Below are positions 42,701-54,401 of a stretch of DNA of 64,000 nt, in pieces (positions within the stretch are counted from its first letter, which is position 1; each line of letters begins with the position of its first letter). The stretch comes from Gracilariopsis chorda (Eukaryota > Rhodophyta > Florideophyceae > Gracilariales > Gracilariaceae). The position numbers and the translations under genes are program-made. Under the pieces are notes generated by a model. The model was not told where the DNA came from. It made no database searches and saw only the letters and a list, made by a program, of their open reading frames with translations. The stretch is from positions 434,001-498,000 of the forward strand of contig NBIV01000017.1 of assembly GCA_003194525.1 (NCBI GenBank), read 5' to 3'.

Positions 42701-43456
42701 GTGCTTTTCATGGTATCGTTTTTGTGAGTGTCATTTTGCACGAGGAAACGACACCGGACGACGACAGTCCTTAATATGGCCCCTTCTTAGCTAAAAGAGG
42801 ACAATGAATGGGTTCGTAGCTCGAGAGTACCAGTACAGGCGTGCAATGCCAATGTAGTGAATAGGGACAAACCGTGACAAAGAACCAAGAGGCAAGGTAG
42901 AAAGGAAACCCGGTAGTGACCGCAAAACACAACGAGCGCCAATGCCCGGGACAATGTAGCAAAGAGACAAAACCAGCGGATGACCTACGCGATCAAAACC
43001 TTAGATCTAGCGTAGTGCTGATGACTACTCACAATATCGCACCACGGCCAACACGCACGACCAAGACTTTAGGTCTAGTACGCGGCCGAAGTGCACCGTG
43101 CCACAAATGATAAGCCCAAACAAGGGCGGTATTTGTACAAGCACGTGTAAAGGTGCGGGAGACCAAGCCGCACGAAGTGAAACGGTAGGTGGGATTAAGT
43201 GTGGTTGATGGCAAGGAGGAGCCGAGTGCTCTAAGAGAAGGTGGGGGTTGCCAAAGAGAGGAGAAGTGGTCTGGCCCGAGTTGGATTGGAGGCCACCGAA
43301 CTCGGGCTTTTATAGACAATCGTTCTATATGAATACCCTCTAGTTTCGCATATTAGGTCTAAGTAACAACTCATAACAATCGGTCATGGGACACTTCCTC
43401 GCCATGACGGACCAGTTTGACGAAAGGCATTGTACCTCCTAGGGTATTTTTGAGTC
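42701..43456. other. Unassigned, probably element-derived
   Basis: No gene recognised. It carries two similar short blocks (CAAAACCTTAGATCTAG near 42997 and CAAGACTTTAGGTCTAG near 43061). A GGCTTTTATAGACAATCG stretch near 43306 recalls the CGCTTTTATCACCC before the Gypsy-2 3' LTR. It may be untranslated DNA of a gypsy relative. Confidence 0.35.
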
Positions 43457-43463
43457 TATATAG
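43457..43463 (+). promoter_or_regulatory. TATA box of the 142-residue gene
   Basis: TATATAG lies 60 bases before the ATG at 43517, a spacing that allows a start site about 30 bases downstream and a very short leader. Confidence 0.55.
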
Positions 43464-43516
43464 TACCTTGTTCCGGCACCAGATGATTCCAGCAACATTG
43501 TTCCAACCACCCTACC

Positions 43517-43945
43517 ATGCCTAAACATCCACGTCCGAATGTAACCAGGCTCGTTCGAGAGATATCCGACGATTCGTCCCCGGAACCACCTTGTAAACGC
43601 AGTCGTTTGATCGATGACGAAGCTTCCGAGGCCGGGCCTTCCACCGAAGAGGTGCTCTCAATTCAGGCAGAGTATGGTCTGATGCCTGAGGACAGCGCCA
43701 TCAACCCATCTTACGATGTTGCCCAGTTTGGTGGCCTACTCCTGGCTCTAGCGGATGGCCATCAGAAAGTAGGTGAGCTGCAGCCTTCCCTTCAATATCG
43801 TTTGGAGCGCGTTCCCCTTTTATATATACAAGGGATTCTCAAAAGAATTGTTTTCGTGGCGCAAATTCGTCGGCGTCCCCTTGTGAGGGGTGTTATGCTT
43901 GCGGTGGCCACAGCATTAGATGAAGAATTGCCGAGGGAGGACTAA
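43517..43945 (+). CDS. Orphan protein, 142 residues
   Basis: ATG-started single exon with a TATA box 60 bases upstream and AATAAA 30 bases after the stop, so it has the outline of a working gene. The first 45 residues are Ser/Pro/acidic with a basic PPCKRSR cluster that could act in nuclear import. The middle is acidic, and the last 60 residues form a helical, Arg-rich part (YRLERVPLLYIQGILKRIVF, then AQIRRRPLVRGVMLAVATAL). There is no signal peptide. I do not recognise the family. It sits between gypsy remains, so it could also be a gene carried by an element. Convergent neighbours lie within 700 bp. Confidence 0.55.
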   Translation: MPKHPRPNVTRLVREISDDSSPEPPCKRSRLIDDEASEAGPSTEEVLSIQAEYGLMPEDSAINPSYDVAQFGGLLLALADGHQKVGELQPSLQYRLERVPLLYIQGILKRIVFVAQIRRRPLVRGVMLAVATALDEELPRED

Positions 43946-43974
43946 TATATGCTACCATCTTTCCTTATGATGTC

Positions 43975-43980
43975 AATAAA
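43975..43980 (+). promoter_or_regulatory. AATAAA polyadenylation signal
   Basis: AATAAA starts 30 bases after the stop of the 142-residue gene, a typical position for a polyadenylation signal. Confidence 0.5.
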
Positions 43981-44353
43981 CTGCTTCTTCTTGCGTGTAT
44001 ACGTTGCAATAGAGATGCTGTACTGCGGATGGTGGCGGCGGTGGTGAGACGACATGGCTGTGCGGTCGCGCGCGGTGGCAGCTATCATGTCTCTTCTGTT
44101 TCTACACACGATGACAACAGCTCAAAGAGACTTCAAAATGGGCAATCGATAACTTGGGCTGTATTCCTGTCTGCTCCGTATATTCTTCGCTTTGGTAGCA
44201 CCAGGCCTATTGGTGTGACTACCAAGACTACGTAGGTGTAGAACGGAGAAGTTTCTCTCTCACTGTTCGCAGACGTCTACGTCCACTTCACGCTGACGTC
44301 CGGTCGGTAGCAAAAACTTGCCCTCGTTCCATGTGGGCGACGTTCACGACTCC

Positions 44354-44557
44354 ATGGCTGGTCGCCTCACTAATGCTTTTGCCGCCCTGGTGCTCTCAAT
44401 CGTCCTAGCGCTTTTCATTTCCACTGGTATCCTTGGTGTTCCAGGCAGGAGAGGCAGGTGGCGAAGGTTGGGAGCGAAGGCAAATGGTTTTGACTCGAAC
44501 TTAAAGGTTTCCAAGCGCAAGCGAAGCAATGCGGACAGAGATGTACATGCGCAGTAA
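44354..44557 (+). CDS. Possible small membrane protein, 67 residues
   Basis: From the ATG at 44354 the frame gives one strong membrane helix (ALVLSIVLALFISTGILGV) and then a very basic tail (RRGRWRR, KVSKRKR). It ends 49 bases from the stop of the convergent zinc-finger gene. Small single-helix proteins with basic tails are common, but there is no family match, and the frame could simply lie in the 3' region of its neighbour. Confidence 0.25.
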   Translation: MAGRLTNAFAALVLSIVLALFISTGILGVPGRRGRWRRLGAKANGFDSNLKVSKRKRSNADRDVHAQ

Positions 44558-44606
44558 TGTGACGTTGGGATACGGGGTGTGAGGATAGCGCTTGCTGATA
44601 TGGCGG

Positions 44607-44846
44607 CTAGTTGGACTTGGCGAGATGAGGGAAGCAGTCGGTGAATTGATGCTTGGGATGCTTGCTCTCAGCGTGCTGGCGCAGGGAGGCTTCTTTCATA
44701 GTGCACATGAAGGTGGCGCGACAAATGTTACAAATGATGTTCATGGCGGACTGATTGGAAGCGATCTGAGAGCCCTTGGCCTTCTTGTTCTTTGCGGCAT
44801 TGCGCTCGCAGTCGGTGGTGGCTTTAGCTCCGTTTCCTCCTCTCAT
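44607..44846 (-). CDS. Small C2H2 zinc-finger protein (At2g23090 / ZNF706-like)
   Basis: This 79-residue protein from an ATG on the minus strand matches the plant At2g23090 family over its full length. The start MRGGNGAKATTDCERNAAKN is the family's 4F5/SERF-like Lys/Asn-rich segment. KAKGSQ and SAMNIICNICRATFMCT follow, with the C-x2-C pair of the finger, and then LRQHAESKHPKHQFTDCFPH with the two His ligands. The family is small, basic and highly conserved in plants and animals; nucleic-acid binding is likely but its exact role is unsettled. It is a clear host gene and proves that unbroken host DNA remains between the gypsy blocks. No intron is seen. A structured element lies about 150 bp upstream of its start. 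Confidence 0.9.
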   Translation of the reverse strand: MRGGNGAKATTDCERNAAKNKKAKGSQIASNQSAMNIICNICRATFMCTMKEASLRQHAESKHPKHQFTDCFPHLAKSN

Positions 44847-44994
44847 GACGAAGATCGGCGTTTGCTGTCGTTGGGCTGCAGGTGAGTGAGAAAGGCGGGG
44901 GCGGTTTAGAAGGTAGCATTGGACGGCGGCGTTCTACACGACAAAGCTGAACAACCGTGTTGCAGCGCGCGCATCTGCTGAGGCGGAGGTGCCT

Positions 44995-45060
44995 GGGGTG
45001 GAAGCGGCGAGAGGGGGTTCGCCCTTAAAATGAGATTGAATCTCATAGGGACTCCACCCC
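44995..45060. other. Three-way-junction-like structured element
   Basis: The outer arms GGGGTGGA (44995-45002) and TCCACCCC (45053-45060) enclose two further stems. One is GGCGA...TCGCC around 45007-45024. The other is the near-perfect palindrome ATGAGATT-G-AATCTCAT (45030-45046), extended by flanking CCCT/AGGG. All three stems are compatible at once in 66 bases. It lies 149 bp upstream of the zinc-finger start. It could be an RNA in its own right or a leader structure; no known ncRNA family fits. Confidence 0.5.
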
Positions 45061-45312
45061 CTCCCAGTCTTTTCCACTTACGGCAACAGTTGAGGGGGGA
45101 ATGCCTAACAGTTTTCATGTTCATTCTCTCCTGAGTTTAGGGGTCATCTCAGGTTTCTTCAACACGATTTGTCGAGGGCGACAAAACCTCGCAAACATTG
45201 ATCTTTCTCTATTCCCAAGCTGGGCCGCTCGACGGTGGTGCGGCCTCGCTGCACTCGCTTAGCGAGTGATGTGATTCCCAGTGCCGGGGAGGTGGCTCAG
45301 TTCTTTGTTTGA
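45061..45312. other. Intergenic flank of Gypsy-2
   Basis: No gene. It contains a 7-bp hairpin CACTCGC-TTA-GCGAGTG (about 45255-45271). The last bases before the LTR (TTTGA) do not match the five bases after the 3' LTR. Confidence 0.4.
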
Positions 45313-45984
45313 TGTTGCCACGAAATGTGGAGTATTTTAGTTAATATTATTTAGTATTTTCACACCCATTTCTGGGAAGCTAGTACTTAGTGCGACGGCG
45401 CACTGCCGTCGCACCAGTAAACCTTCCCAAACAAGGGACCCCAACCTGGGGAATTGGCTGTAGTTGTTGCCGCTTGCGCGCGTGCTCTACTCCTCCTTGG
45501 AGGGAAACGCCGTAAACCACGGGACATCTAACCCCCTTGCACATCTAAAGAAGCCCATCCTTGGGAGTATAATTGTTCCAACCACATTGTTGTTTCGCCC
45601 TGTATAGGGAGTCCTGTCCACCGGCATTGCCGTATCTGTTCGTCGCTCTCGCGACTCACATCGTCCTCTCTTCCTCCTCTTCGCCCTTCCTTTTCCCCCT
45701 CTTTAGGGTAGCACCTCCCGCTATCCGCGGCACCTCGTGTGCGCATCCGCTCACACACCCCCACTTACGTGGAAACATACCTCTACTGAGGATCACACCC
45801 CGCTCACGCGGATACCGATTCTTCGCCTTCACCTCCCTGCGCGAGTCGCGACAGGTGTCCCTGGTCTTACAAACCGGCTTCGCCGTAACACCTCTGGGAG
45901 GGCTCTACCGAACTGGGTTCACCTCGTGAGAGGAAGATCCCGAACGTCTTTTGGTGTTTCTCCCCTTTGGGACATTGCACCACA
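45313..45984 (+). repeat. Gypsy-2 5' LTR
   Basis: 672 bp, starting TGTTGCCACG and ending GCACCACA. It holds a 10-bp hairpin (GTGCGACGGC/GCCGTCGCAC, 45390-45414) and several smaller ones (CCCC-AACCT-GGGG at 45439-45451, CCTCC-TT-GGAGG at 45492-45503). A pyrimidine-rich tract follows near 45.66-45.71 kb. Confidence 0.93.
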
Positions 45985-46089
45985 AAGTGGTCTCCCGACC
46001 TAGAATTGGTTTTTGTTTTCCGTCTTACGAGGTTTGTTTTTATTCACCGGAAGTTCCGTGATCGTTTTCCGTCGTAATGGTATTTTCTC

Positions 46090-48264
46090 ATGTCGAGAAA
46101 TCCCTCCAATGCGGAGCCAGTGGTTACGCGTAGTCGCTCCCGCGACAATGCGGACACCTCCGAAGTTCGGTTCGTACCCCGTATCCCTATACGGACAAGT
46201 TCCAGCCGTACTGGCGCCGCTTCATCGCGGAATGATACCCCCGACCGGGAACCCCGGAACCTCCTTTTGCCTTCGTTATCACCCCCGCAGGGGAATGCAG
46301 CATCGACTCCGGCTGTTGCCGCAGTGCCCCAGGCACCCCGGCCTGCTCCCGCTGTCGCGGCTTCAAGTCCCCGTGGAACGGGCGATAACACCCCCCAGGG
46401 GACTTCCCTGGAATCCCAGGTCCGCGCTCTGTGGACCGCCCATGACACCCTTGTAGGGGAACTAAACTCCCTCCACGAGGTGGTCTTGGCAACCCCCGTA
46501 AAGGAGGTCGCCGAGGAACTCCGTATTTTACGGTCTGACGTCAACTCCATATTGGAGAGTTTGGGACAACCCGCCACCTTCATCGAAGGAGTTGAAGCCC
46601 GATTTGATCGGATTGGTGCCCGCCTGGGGACGCTGGAGCAGTTCGTCCTCATGGACAAACCATCCCCGGATGATCCGGTAAACGAGGCATCGCACAACGA
46701 CCAGCTTGCTGGGAAGAAGAAACGCCGTCATCGACAGAAACACCACCGAAAATATTCGGACTCCGATTCTTCGACATCGTCGGACTCATCCCGAAACCAG
46801 TCGTTTAGCTCGAGCTCCTTGGACTCCGACTCGGAGGAAGAGAAGCGAGGCTACTCCTCCCGCTCGAAGCGGTCAACGGCCACTGAAGGTGTGATCCGAA
46901 CCCGCCAGAAGGGGAGATGACACCCCGGTCTTCGGGAATTGAAACCGACAAACCCGGATTACCGGAAGCTTTTATCATACCGGTAATACCGGCTCGAAGA
47001 CTCGTCACTTGGACGTAAGCCCCGTGGTACGGGAAAGGTGCGAGAATGCATTAAGCGAATGCAGCTCTCGCTCCGCAACCATTATTTTACTGGAGAGGAC
47101 CCAGTCCTAGTACTGGATTTCCTATCCCGCTTTGTAGTGGAGGCCGATATCCTCGGTATGAATGAGGGACAAGCCTATTTGGCTTTACCGTATTTCTTAC
47201 GGGGAGTGGCGGAGGACCAATACAACTCTGTCAGAGGATCTTCTCGTGCCTCCGAGGGAGGAGTTACTTGCTGGCCGGAGGCTTTGCAGTATCTTCTGCG
47301 CTCCTACGCCACCAACACCGCTATTCAGCAGGCTATCCTCGCTTTGCGAGATACACGCCAGCGTGCTGGAGAGACCGAAACCAATTACTCGGTGTGCCTT
47401 AACAAGGCTTTCCACAGATGTGGTAACGTATACCCCGCTGGGGAGCGCAGTACCATGTTCATCGATGGTCTGGACCCGGCAATCCGGAGTTTAGTTACCC
47501 GTTATCGGGAGGAAAAGCGGAGGATCACCTATCTCGAGCTGGTCCAACACGCCGGAGCGGAAGGGTATGCACTTCGTGCAAGAACTCCGAATAATCGGTC
47601 TAAATCCGCCAAGGCGTTGTTGCTGGAAAGCGAAGCTTCCTCTCTCCCGCTCACCGCGGATGGGAACCCTGGACAGGGATTTGATACCGTGCATTTAATG
47701 CAGGAGGATGGTGTGTCGATACCCACCAGTGATTTACCGTCAACGACGGAGATGACCCATGATACGGAAACGGAAGACCCCGTTTTGTACGGTGGTAACA
47801 GTCGGGTTCAACCCCAACGACTCCCGTTTTCAAACGGTCAATCCCGTTATCAACGGCCTGGATGGACTGACACCCGCCCTGCCGTTCGCTTCTCCGATAC
47901 TCGGAATAATAATCCGCGTGTCGCGGTGCTGGCTCTCATTTGCCACCTGTGCTATGCCCATGGCCATACCTCCCCTCAGTGTATTTGTTCACTGAAGGAT
48001 ATGGCCAAGGTGGTGGCAAATTATGAGGCCCTCACTTCAGAGGAGAAACGATCCGTCCTGACGGCTTCCTACCTCCGTGCTAAAACGGACTTTTCCCATG
48101 CCCTACCACAGACCCCGCGTGCGCGGCAAGCTTCATACACCCCGATTCGGGAGATTATGCAACCATCCGTTGCAACCCCCGCTTATGCGGATAGAAACCC
48201 CCGTCAACGGGATGAAGCACTCGTTGTCGAGGAAACCAACCCACCGCCGAAGGCGGAAAACTAA
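46090..48264 (+). CDS. Gypsy-2 gag region
   Basis: The first part, from an ATG, is Pro/Ser-rich and ends in a Ser/Asp/Arg-rich stretch (KKKRRHRQKHHRKYSDSDSS). From about 47.04 kb follow the capsid-like part (LRNHYFTGEDPVLVLDFLSR) and a zinc knuckle CHLCYAHGHTSPQC (C-x2-C-x4-H-x4-C) near 47.94 kb. This is the standard gag arrangement of nucleic-acid-binding and capsid segments. Confidence 0.8.
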
Positions 48265-48281
48265 CTGAGGGAGTCTCCCCT

Positions 48282-51200
48282 TTGGGAGAGGCGTCCTCAA
48301 CAACGAGGCTGTTGGCGCCCGAGGCGTCCTCGCCTCGCTCCCCGGTGAAAGTCCTCTCGAGGAAAGACAGCGCTGACGCGGACTCTGCGCACCTCCGTGT
48401 GTTGCGTCGCCCGTGGATACGGAGTAAAAATCCCCGGATTCCCGGTAGAGTCTTGGTCTTGGCCAAGCGCAACTATAAGGTGTATGCCGACCTTGGCCTT
48501 GACCCCCAGTTTATGGTGAGGTTTCTCACCGTCCTGGATACAGGTGCAGTCCCCAACTTTGTTGTGGAATCATTGTTACCCCCGCTTGTGCGGTCTCGTA
48601 TCCGCTCTGACGCGGTCCCCGACATTTTGGATGCGAACAACAATCCGTTACAAACGGTGGGCACAGTGGACCTCGTCGTGAGACTTGGTACCTCTGTGGT
48701 GAAGTTGGACTTCATCGTTTGCCGTTCATTGGCAGCACCAGTCATACTAGGATGTGATTACTGCGACAGATTTTTCGACGCAATCAAGCCCCACCTCAGG
48801 CGTGTAGAACGTGACGACGGATCGTCGGTTCCGATTGTTCGCCGACCGCTAAAGCGGTCCTCTCGGAAACAAGTTCCGCTCCCTGCTGCGCAGGAACCAC
48901 CGCCTGCGTCCCGCGAGTCCACCAAGCTCCGCGTCGCTGCCTCGGTTTCTATACCGGCTGAGTCCCAAGTCTTGGTGCAGGTAAATTCCCGTCAACACGG
49001 TCTTCGGGTTATACAACCCCTCGCCTTGTTGTACGAGAAATCCCAGCTGGCGCTGGCTAATGGAATTGTCTCCATTTCCCCGGATGTTCCTTTCCGGATA
49101 TTGGTTGCCAACCTTGGCAAACACCCCCAGTATCTGGTAAAACACCAAGTAATTGGGAGTGTAACCCCCCTTCCTATGGGAATGCTGCCAACGAGGATGA
49201 CAGCCGCCGATGTACTCGGAGTTACCACCTCTTCTGAGGAGTTCGCCCCGCCGTCCGAAGACGTCAAGTCTAGGGAGGGGGAGGAAACCGCTACTTCAGC
49301 GTCGAACATACCGAGTAACTCGGAATTGCGAACCACATCTGTTCCACAGGACAATTCTCCATCGAGCAACGACCGGATTGATCCGGAAAAGGCACTTGAA
49401 GCGCTGGAATTTAGCCACGTGCCAGAGTCGCACCGCGACAAACTCCGTACCATGTTACGGGAATTCACCACAATGTGGGATGGCTCGCTTGGCGAGATTA
49501 ACGCAACGGAACACCGGATCAATTTAATCCCCGGTGCGCGATCGGTTGCACAACCCCCTTACAGGGCAGGTCCGAAAGCTCGGGAAAAGGAGCAGTCGCA
49601 AGTGGACAAGATGCTCCGCGCAGGTGTGATTGAGCCCGCTCAATCACCCTGGGCATCTCCAGTGGTACTGGCTTTGAAGGCCGACGGAACCTGGAGGTTC
49701 TGTGTCGACTACCGCTGGCTCAATGCCGTGACTGTTAGGGACACGTACCCTATCCCTCGTATGGACGAGTGCATTGACTCCCTTGGAGACGCCACCATGT
49801 TCATGGCCCTTGATGCCAATTGCGGATATTGGCAAGTACCTGTCAGACAGGAGGATCGCGACAAAACCGCATTCACCTGCCACGCAGGAACGTACCGCTT
49901 CAAGCGGATGCCATTTGGGTTAACCAACGCCCCCGCCACCTTTCAGCGTGCAGTACATATTCTACTCAACCGCTTTAAGTGGCGGAGTTGTCTGGTCTAC
50001 CTTGATGATATTATCATCTTCTCCAACTCGTTGGACGACCATCTCACTCACGTTCGAGACGTGCTGACCGTAGTCCGCGATGCGGGAATTACCCTCAAGT
50101 TGAGGAAATGCGAGTTTTTCACGGATACTGTGAAGTATCTGGGTCACATTATCCGTCCGGGACGGTTAGCGATCGAGAAAGCTCGAGTCAAATCCCTCGT
50201 CGAGGCGAAAGAGCCCCGTACTCAAACGGAACTGCGCCCCTTTTTGGGGCTGGTCAACGTCTATCGACGGTTTATCCCGAACTTTTCGGATACCGCGGCG
50301 CCCCTGAACGCGTTGTTGCGAAAGGGGAACCCCCCAAAACTGGGAACATTTACGCCCGAGCAATCGGAAGCTTTTAAATCCTTGAAGGAGGCTGTCACAT
50401 CAGCACCAATCCTACATCTCCCAAAACTTGGGTTGCCATACTCCGTAGATACGGACTCGAGCGACTACCAAGTCGGGTGTGCTCTTTTTCAAACCACCCC
50501 CGAGGGGGAACGACATCCAATTGGTTATTGGTCGCGCTCGCTCAATGTTCATGAGCGGAACTACTCCATATCGGAGAAAGAGTGCCTCGCTGTCGTATGG
50601 GCGATGACCACTCTGCGCCCCTACCTTATAGGAGTTCACTTCACCGTGTACACGGATCATTCCTCATTGAGGTGGTTAATGAATATCTCCGACCCGTCGG
50701 GACGCCTCATGCGCTGGAGACTCCGCCTCGCGGAATATGACTTTCAAGTCATTTATAAAAAGGGCGCACAGAACACCCAAGCCGACGCCTTGTCGCGGTT
50801 ACCCACAAGTGGGGAAGCACTCCCAACGGAGGATGATGAAGTCCCATGTTTCAAGGCCATACACCCGGATGATCCGGAATGTGCCGTCGAGGCTGGGCCA
50901 GAAAACTGAGACGAGGATGCTGACTTTGACGAACTACTCGCATCGCGAGATAAATCTGAGAACCCGTTACCGGGAAACTTTGTACAGGTATCACCGGAAG
51001 AAATGATCCGAGAACAATTCGGCGACCCATTCTGTACGAGAATTCGTGCCCGTCTTAACGGTGGTGAAGATCTCCCTTTCGGGGTAAACGACAAAGGCTA
51101 CCTCATAAGGAAGGTCGAAGCCCGCCCACAGATTGTGGTACCACATTCCCTGCAATCGCGGGTGTTACATCTATCACACTACGCCCCCATCGGAGGTCAC

Positions 51201-52200
51201 CCAGGTGGGAGGAAACTCTACCTAACCCTGCGAAGGGATTTCTATTGGCTGGCCATGGCGGTGGATTGCTACGCAACTGTGCGGTTCTGTAGCGAATGCG
51301 TGAAGAATCGCGTGAAACTCCGCAAAACTGCGAAGAAGATGAAACTATTCCCCGCAAGGGCGCCGCTCGAGTTTATCGCGATCGATACTCTCGGATCACT
51401 ACTCACCACGAAACGTGGAAAAAAGTTTCTACTTGTCATTACCGACCGCTTTTCTAAGCTGGTACGGCCTGTCCCTCTTCAGAGGATAACCGCTCTTACG
51501 GTGGCCCAGGCTCTGGTGACGCACTGGATTTTCGTGTACGGTCCCCCTGTGGAGGTGCTCTCCGATAACGGGAAACAATTCGCGAGCAAGTTCTTCCAGG
51601 ATGTTTGTCGCATCCTGGATGTCAAGAACTTGTTCACGACTACCTACCACTCCCAATGTAATGGGCAAGTTGAACGTTCTAACCGGACGTTACTCGCAGC
51701 GTTACGTTCATACGTCGCTGACCACCCAACGAATTGGGATCTCTACGCTGATGCGGTAACCTACGCCTACAATACGCAGGTACACCGGACTACTGGAGTT
51801 TCACCATTCGAGTTGGTTCTATCTAGAACACCCCCGCCTGTGGCGCTGGAACCCCAAGCTACCTTGGACAATTTCCCATCTGTGGGTATCTACCGGCAGT
51901 AATGGAAGCAATGGCTTTCCAAGCTGGTCCCCGCTGCGCGGAAGTCTATGGCACGGGCCCAAGCCGCTTACAAGCGGGATTTTGACGCTCGCTTGCGAGG
52001 AAAGACCCCCCCGATTCGGGCAAATAACTACGTCTTTATCCGGAGGGAGTACTACAACCCGGAACGGGAGAAGCGTCACAAACTCTCGCCTGTGGAGGAT
52101 GGACCATTCAAGGTCATCTCTGTTAACACCGACACTGTCGTGGTAGAGATGGGCGACACGTACGAACGGATTTCCCGTGATCGTGTTGTCCTTGCCCCTC
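48282..52200 (+). CDS. Gypsy-2 pol region (PR-RT-RH-IN)
   Basis: Protease motif VLDTGAVPNFV lies near 48.53 kb. The reverse transcriptase has CVDYRWLNAVTVRDTYPIPR, MPFGLTNAPATFQ and the catalytic YLDDIIIF near 50.0 kb. RNase H has SVDTDSSDYQVGCALF, YSISEKECLAVVWA and a YTDHSSLRWL segment. Integrase has the zinc-binding HLSHYAPIGGHPGGRK and CSECVKNR pair. Its core has FIAIDTLGSLLTTK and LSDNGKQFASKF, and the C-terminal GP-F/Y type segment is SPVEDGPFKVI. The order is that of Ty3/gypsy. The element remains a fossil in part, so no single product is claimed. Confidence 0.88.
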
Positions 52201-53782
52201 CTCTCTCGTCAGAGGTATTCCTGGATCCAGGCAACCCCGTTTCTACGGACTCTGCAACACCGGAATCATCCGGGAGTACTAGGCCTACGGTACTACCACA
52301 CCCCAGCCGGGGACTCTCAGACCTACCGACCCTGTCGGACTCACCGGCTCAGCCGAGTAATTCGGGCCTCTCAGCGCCCGCCCCTACCACGTCTGCCCCA
52401 CTGGCGCCCATTTATACCCGCCAGGCGGGGAATGTTATCCCTTATCCCGCCGCTCCGTCTAAGGAGGGGGAGGAGAACACTCGTTTTCGAGGAACGATAT
52501 CGCCGTCGCAACGGGAAACACACCGTAACATACGGAACACTGACCGTGGAGCACGGAGTATGTCACGCGACACTAATACCCCGCCCCGGGCAGTGCTTTG
52601 CAACAGGAACCAGACGCGCAGGCCCCGCAAAAGCGGCAAATACACCGTTTGTCACGGGAAAACGAGAAGCCTCACTCCAATACCGCAGCAGCGGAAATGC
52701 AATCGCCCGATCCATCCCCGGAGGCATCGCTACAAACGCGGAAACTATACCGTGCTACACGAGAAGTTGAAGCGCAACTACCGCACACCCCTGTCAGGGA
52801 AGGATCCCCGATAAGGGAGTATGGTGACGATTGTCCTCAATCCCCTCAGCAGGGCGATGCCTCGAAGCCGCCGTCGGCGGAAGTCCCCGCGGAAATGGTC
52901 CAATCAGGTCGATCAGACCCGCTCCCTGCGGAGAAGAGGCGCCCAGATACACCAGCCGCCGCTGGGAAATCCCCACACCCCTCCTGGGGAAAAAGGCAGC
53001 CAAGCCGCCGCCGAAGGTTCAGGCCCTGGCCCGCAAGCGCCGGAAACGCCTCCCGTCGTCGACGGAATTGAAGCCCCCATTCCGGGGAATAATTTGCGCC
53101 ACCTCCCGCAAAGCTGCAGAGAAGAACCGAGGAACTCGGAAAAAGCGCACGCCATCGCACGCTCGAAACCGGTCATACCGGACGCTGCTCCTTCGCGTGG
53201 AGACGGGGCACCGCACTTACCGGCCGAGCCCCTGAAAAGGGTGTCATCGGCACCTGCCCGGCACCCCCCAAAGGGGAATTTTGACCAAAATACCGGTGTA
53301 CCGGAGTTAGCCCCAGGCAACCCGTCAGTAGCTGGGGACACCACGGCATCGCCGGAACGTATGGTGCAGAGCGCTCGTGCGCCTGGAAGGGAGGCGGTTT
53401 GCCACCCAATCACCGTGTCGCACGGGACCCCCAGGGGATTGTGGAAATGCCGATTCCGCAGGAGCGGCCATCTTCCTGAAAACTCGCGGTTCGTGAGCTC
53501 AACCGCGAAGGCGGAGCCCAAGTCCCCCGCCGACTGGCGGTTCGCCCGCAATACGGCGAAAGCGGAAATGAACCTGCCCCAATGGGGAATGACTTGCCGG
53601 TGAAAACCGTGGCACCACACACCCTCTTGAGGGATATCTTCCCACATGAGCAGCGGTCGCTATCACAGCGCACGGCAACGCCGGAGTTATCGCCGAACAC
53701 CCTGCTAAGGGACATTATACCGCACAGCGGGCAGCCCCCGCAAGAAAGTACAACCACCACCCGGCACGGCCGGCAGGTCTAC

Positions 53783-53948
53783 GATCGAGAGTTCGTAGTA
53801 GACCGACTTGTCGGACAAACCTGGGACCAGGATGGTATTCTACAATACCGCGTCCGCTGGTACGGGTATGACCCCAGTGGGGATACGTGGGAACCAATCG
53901 AACACCTCCCACGGTCGCAGGTCGTGCGATACCACCGTCAAACGGGAA
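53783..53948 (+). other. Gypsy-2 chromodomain
   Basis: DREFVVDRLVGQ, then YRVRWYGYDPSGDTWEPIEH and LPRSQVVRYHR form a classic chromodomain (VD-x-L, Y-x-V-x-W-x-GY, TWEP). Chromoviruses use it to steer integration to chromatin. It is set far from the integrase core by a low-complexity linker of roughly 400-500 codons, much longer than usual. Confidence 0.85.
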
Positions 53949-54401
53949 CTGCAGCTCCAGCCACGCTGGTAAATGCCCAAGTTGGGTAACATTGCCGCGC
54001 GAGCGGAGGGCGATAGGAAAGGATAACAAGGCAAGGTCCGTCGAAGACGGGGAACTCAAACGAGAATCAACGTTCTAAACGGGAAAGTTTATTCAAGGGA
54101 GCAGCTAGCTCCACACAACACTATACTACAATAGCTGGCTATGCCAGGAGAGACGAACCGGAGACGGCGCACGCGCTTTTATCACCCATTTTCGTCTGGG
54201 AACCCTCCCCTTCCGCGGTCGTTTTCCCGTCTTAGGGTGGGGATATGTAGTGCAACGCCCTCAGGGAGGGATTCTTGGTACTTGATCGTTTTCCCGATAG
54301 TATCGGTTGTGTAGTGTGTATATGAACTACGCCCCACAATGGTGGGTATGGACACGTGGGACACGGTCTTGGGTCAATTGGCGGTTGGCCACAGTAGTGG
54401 A

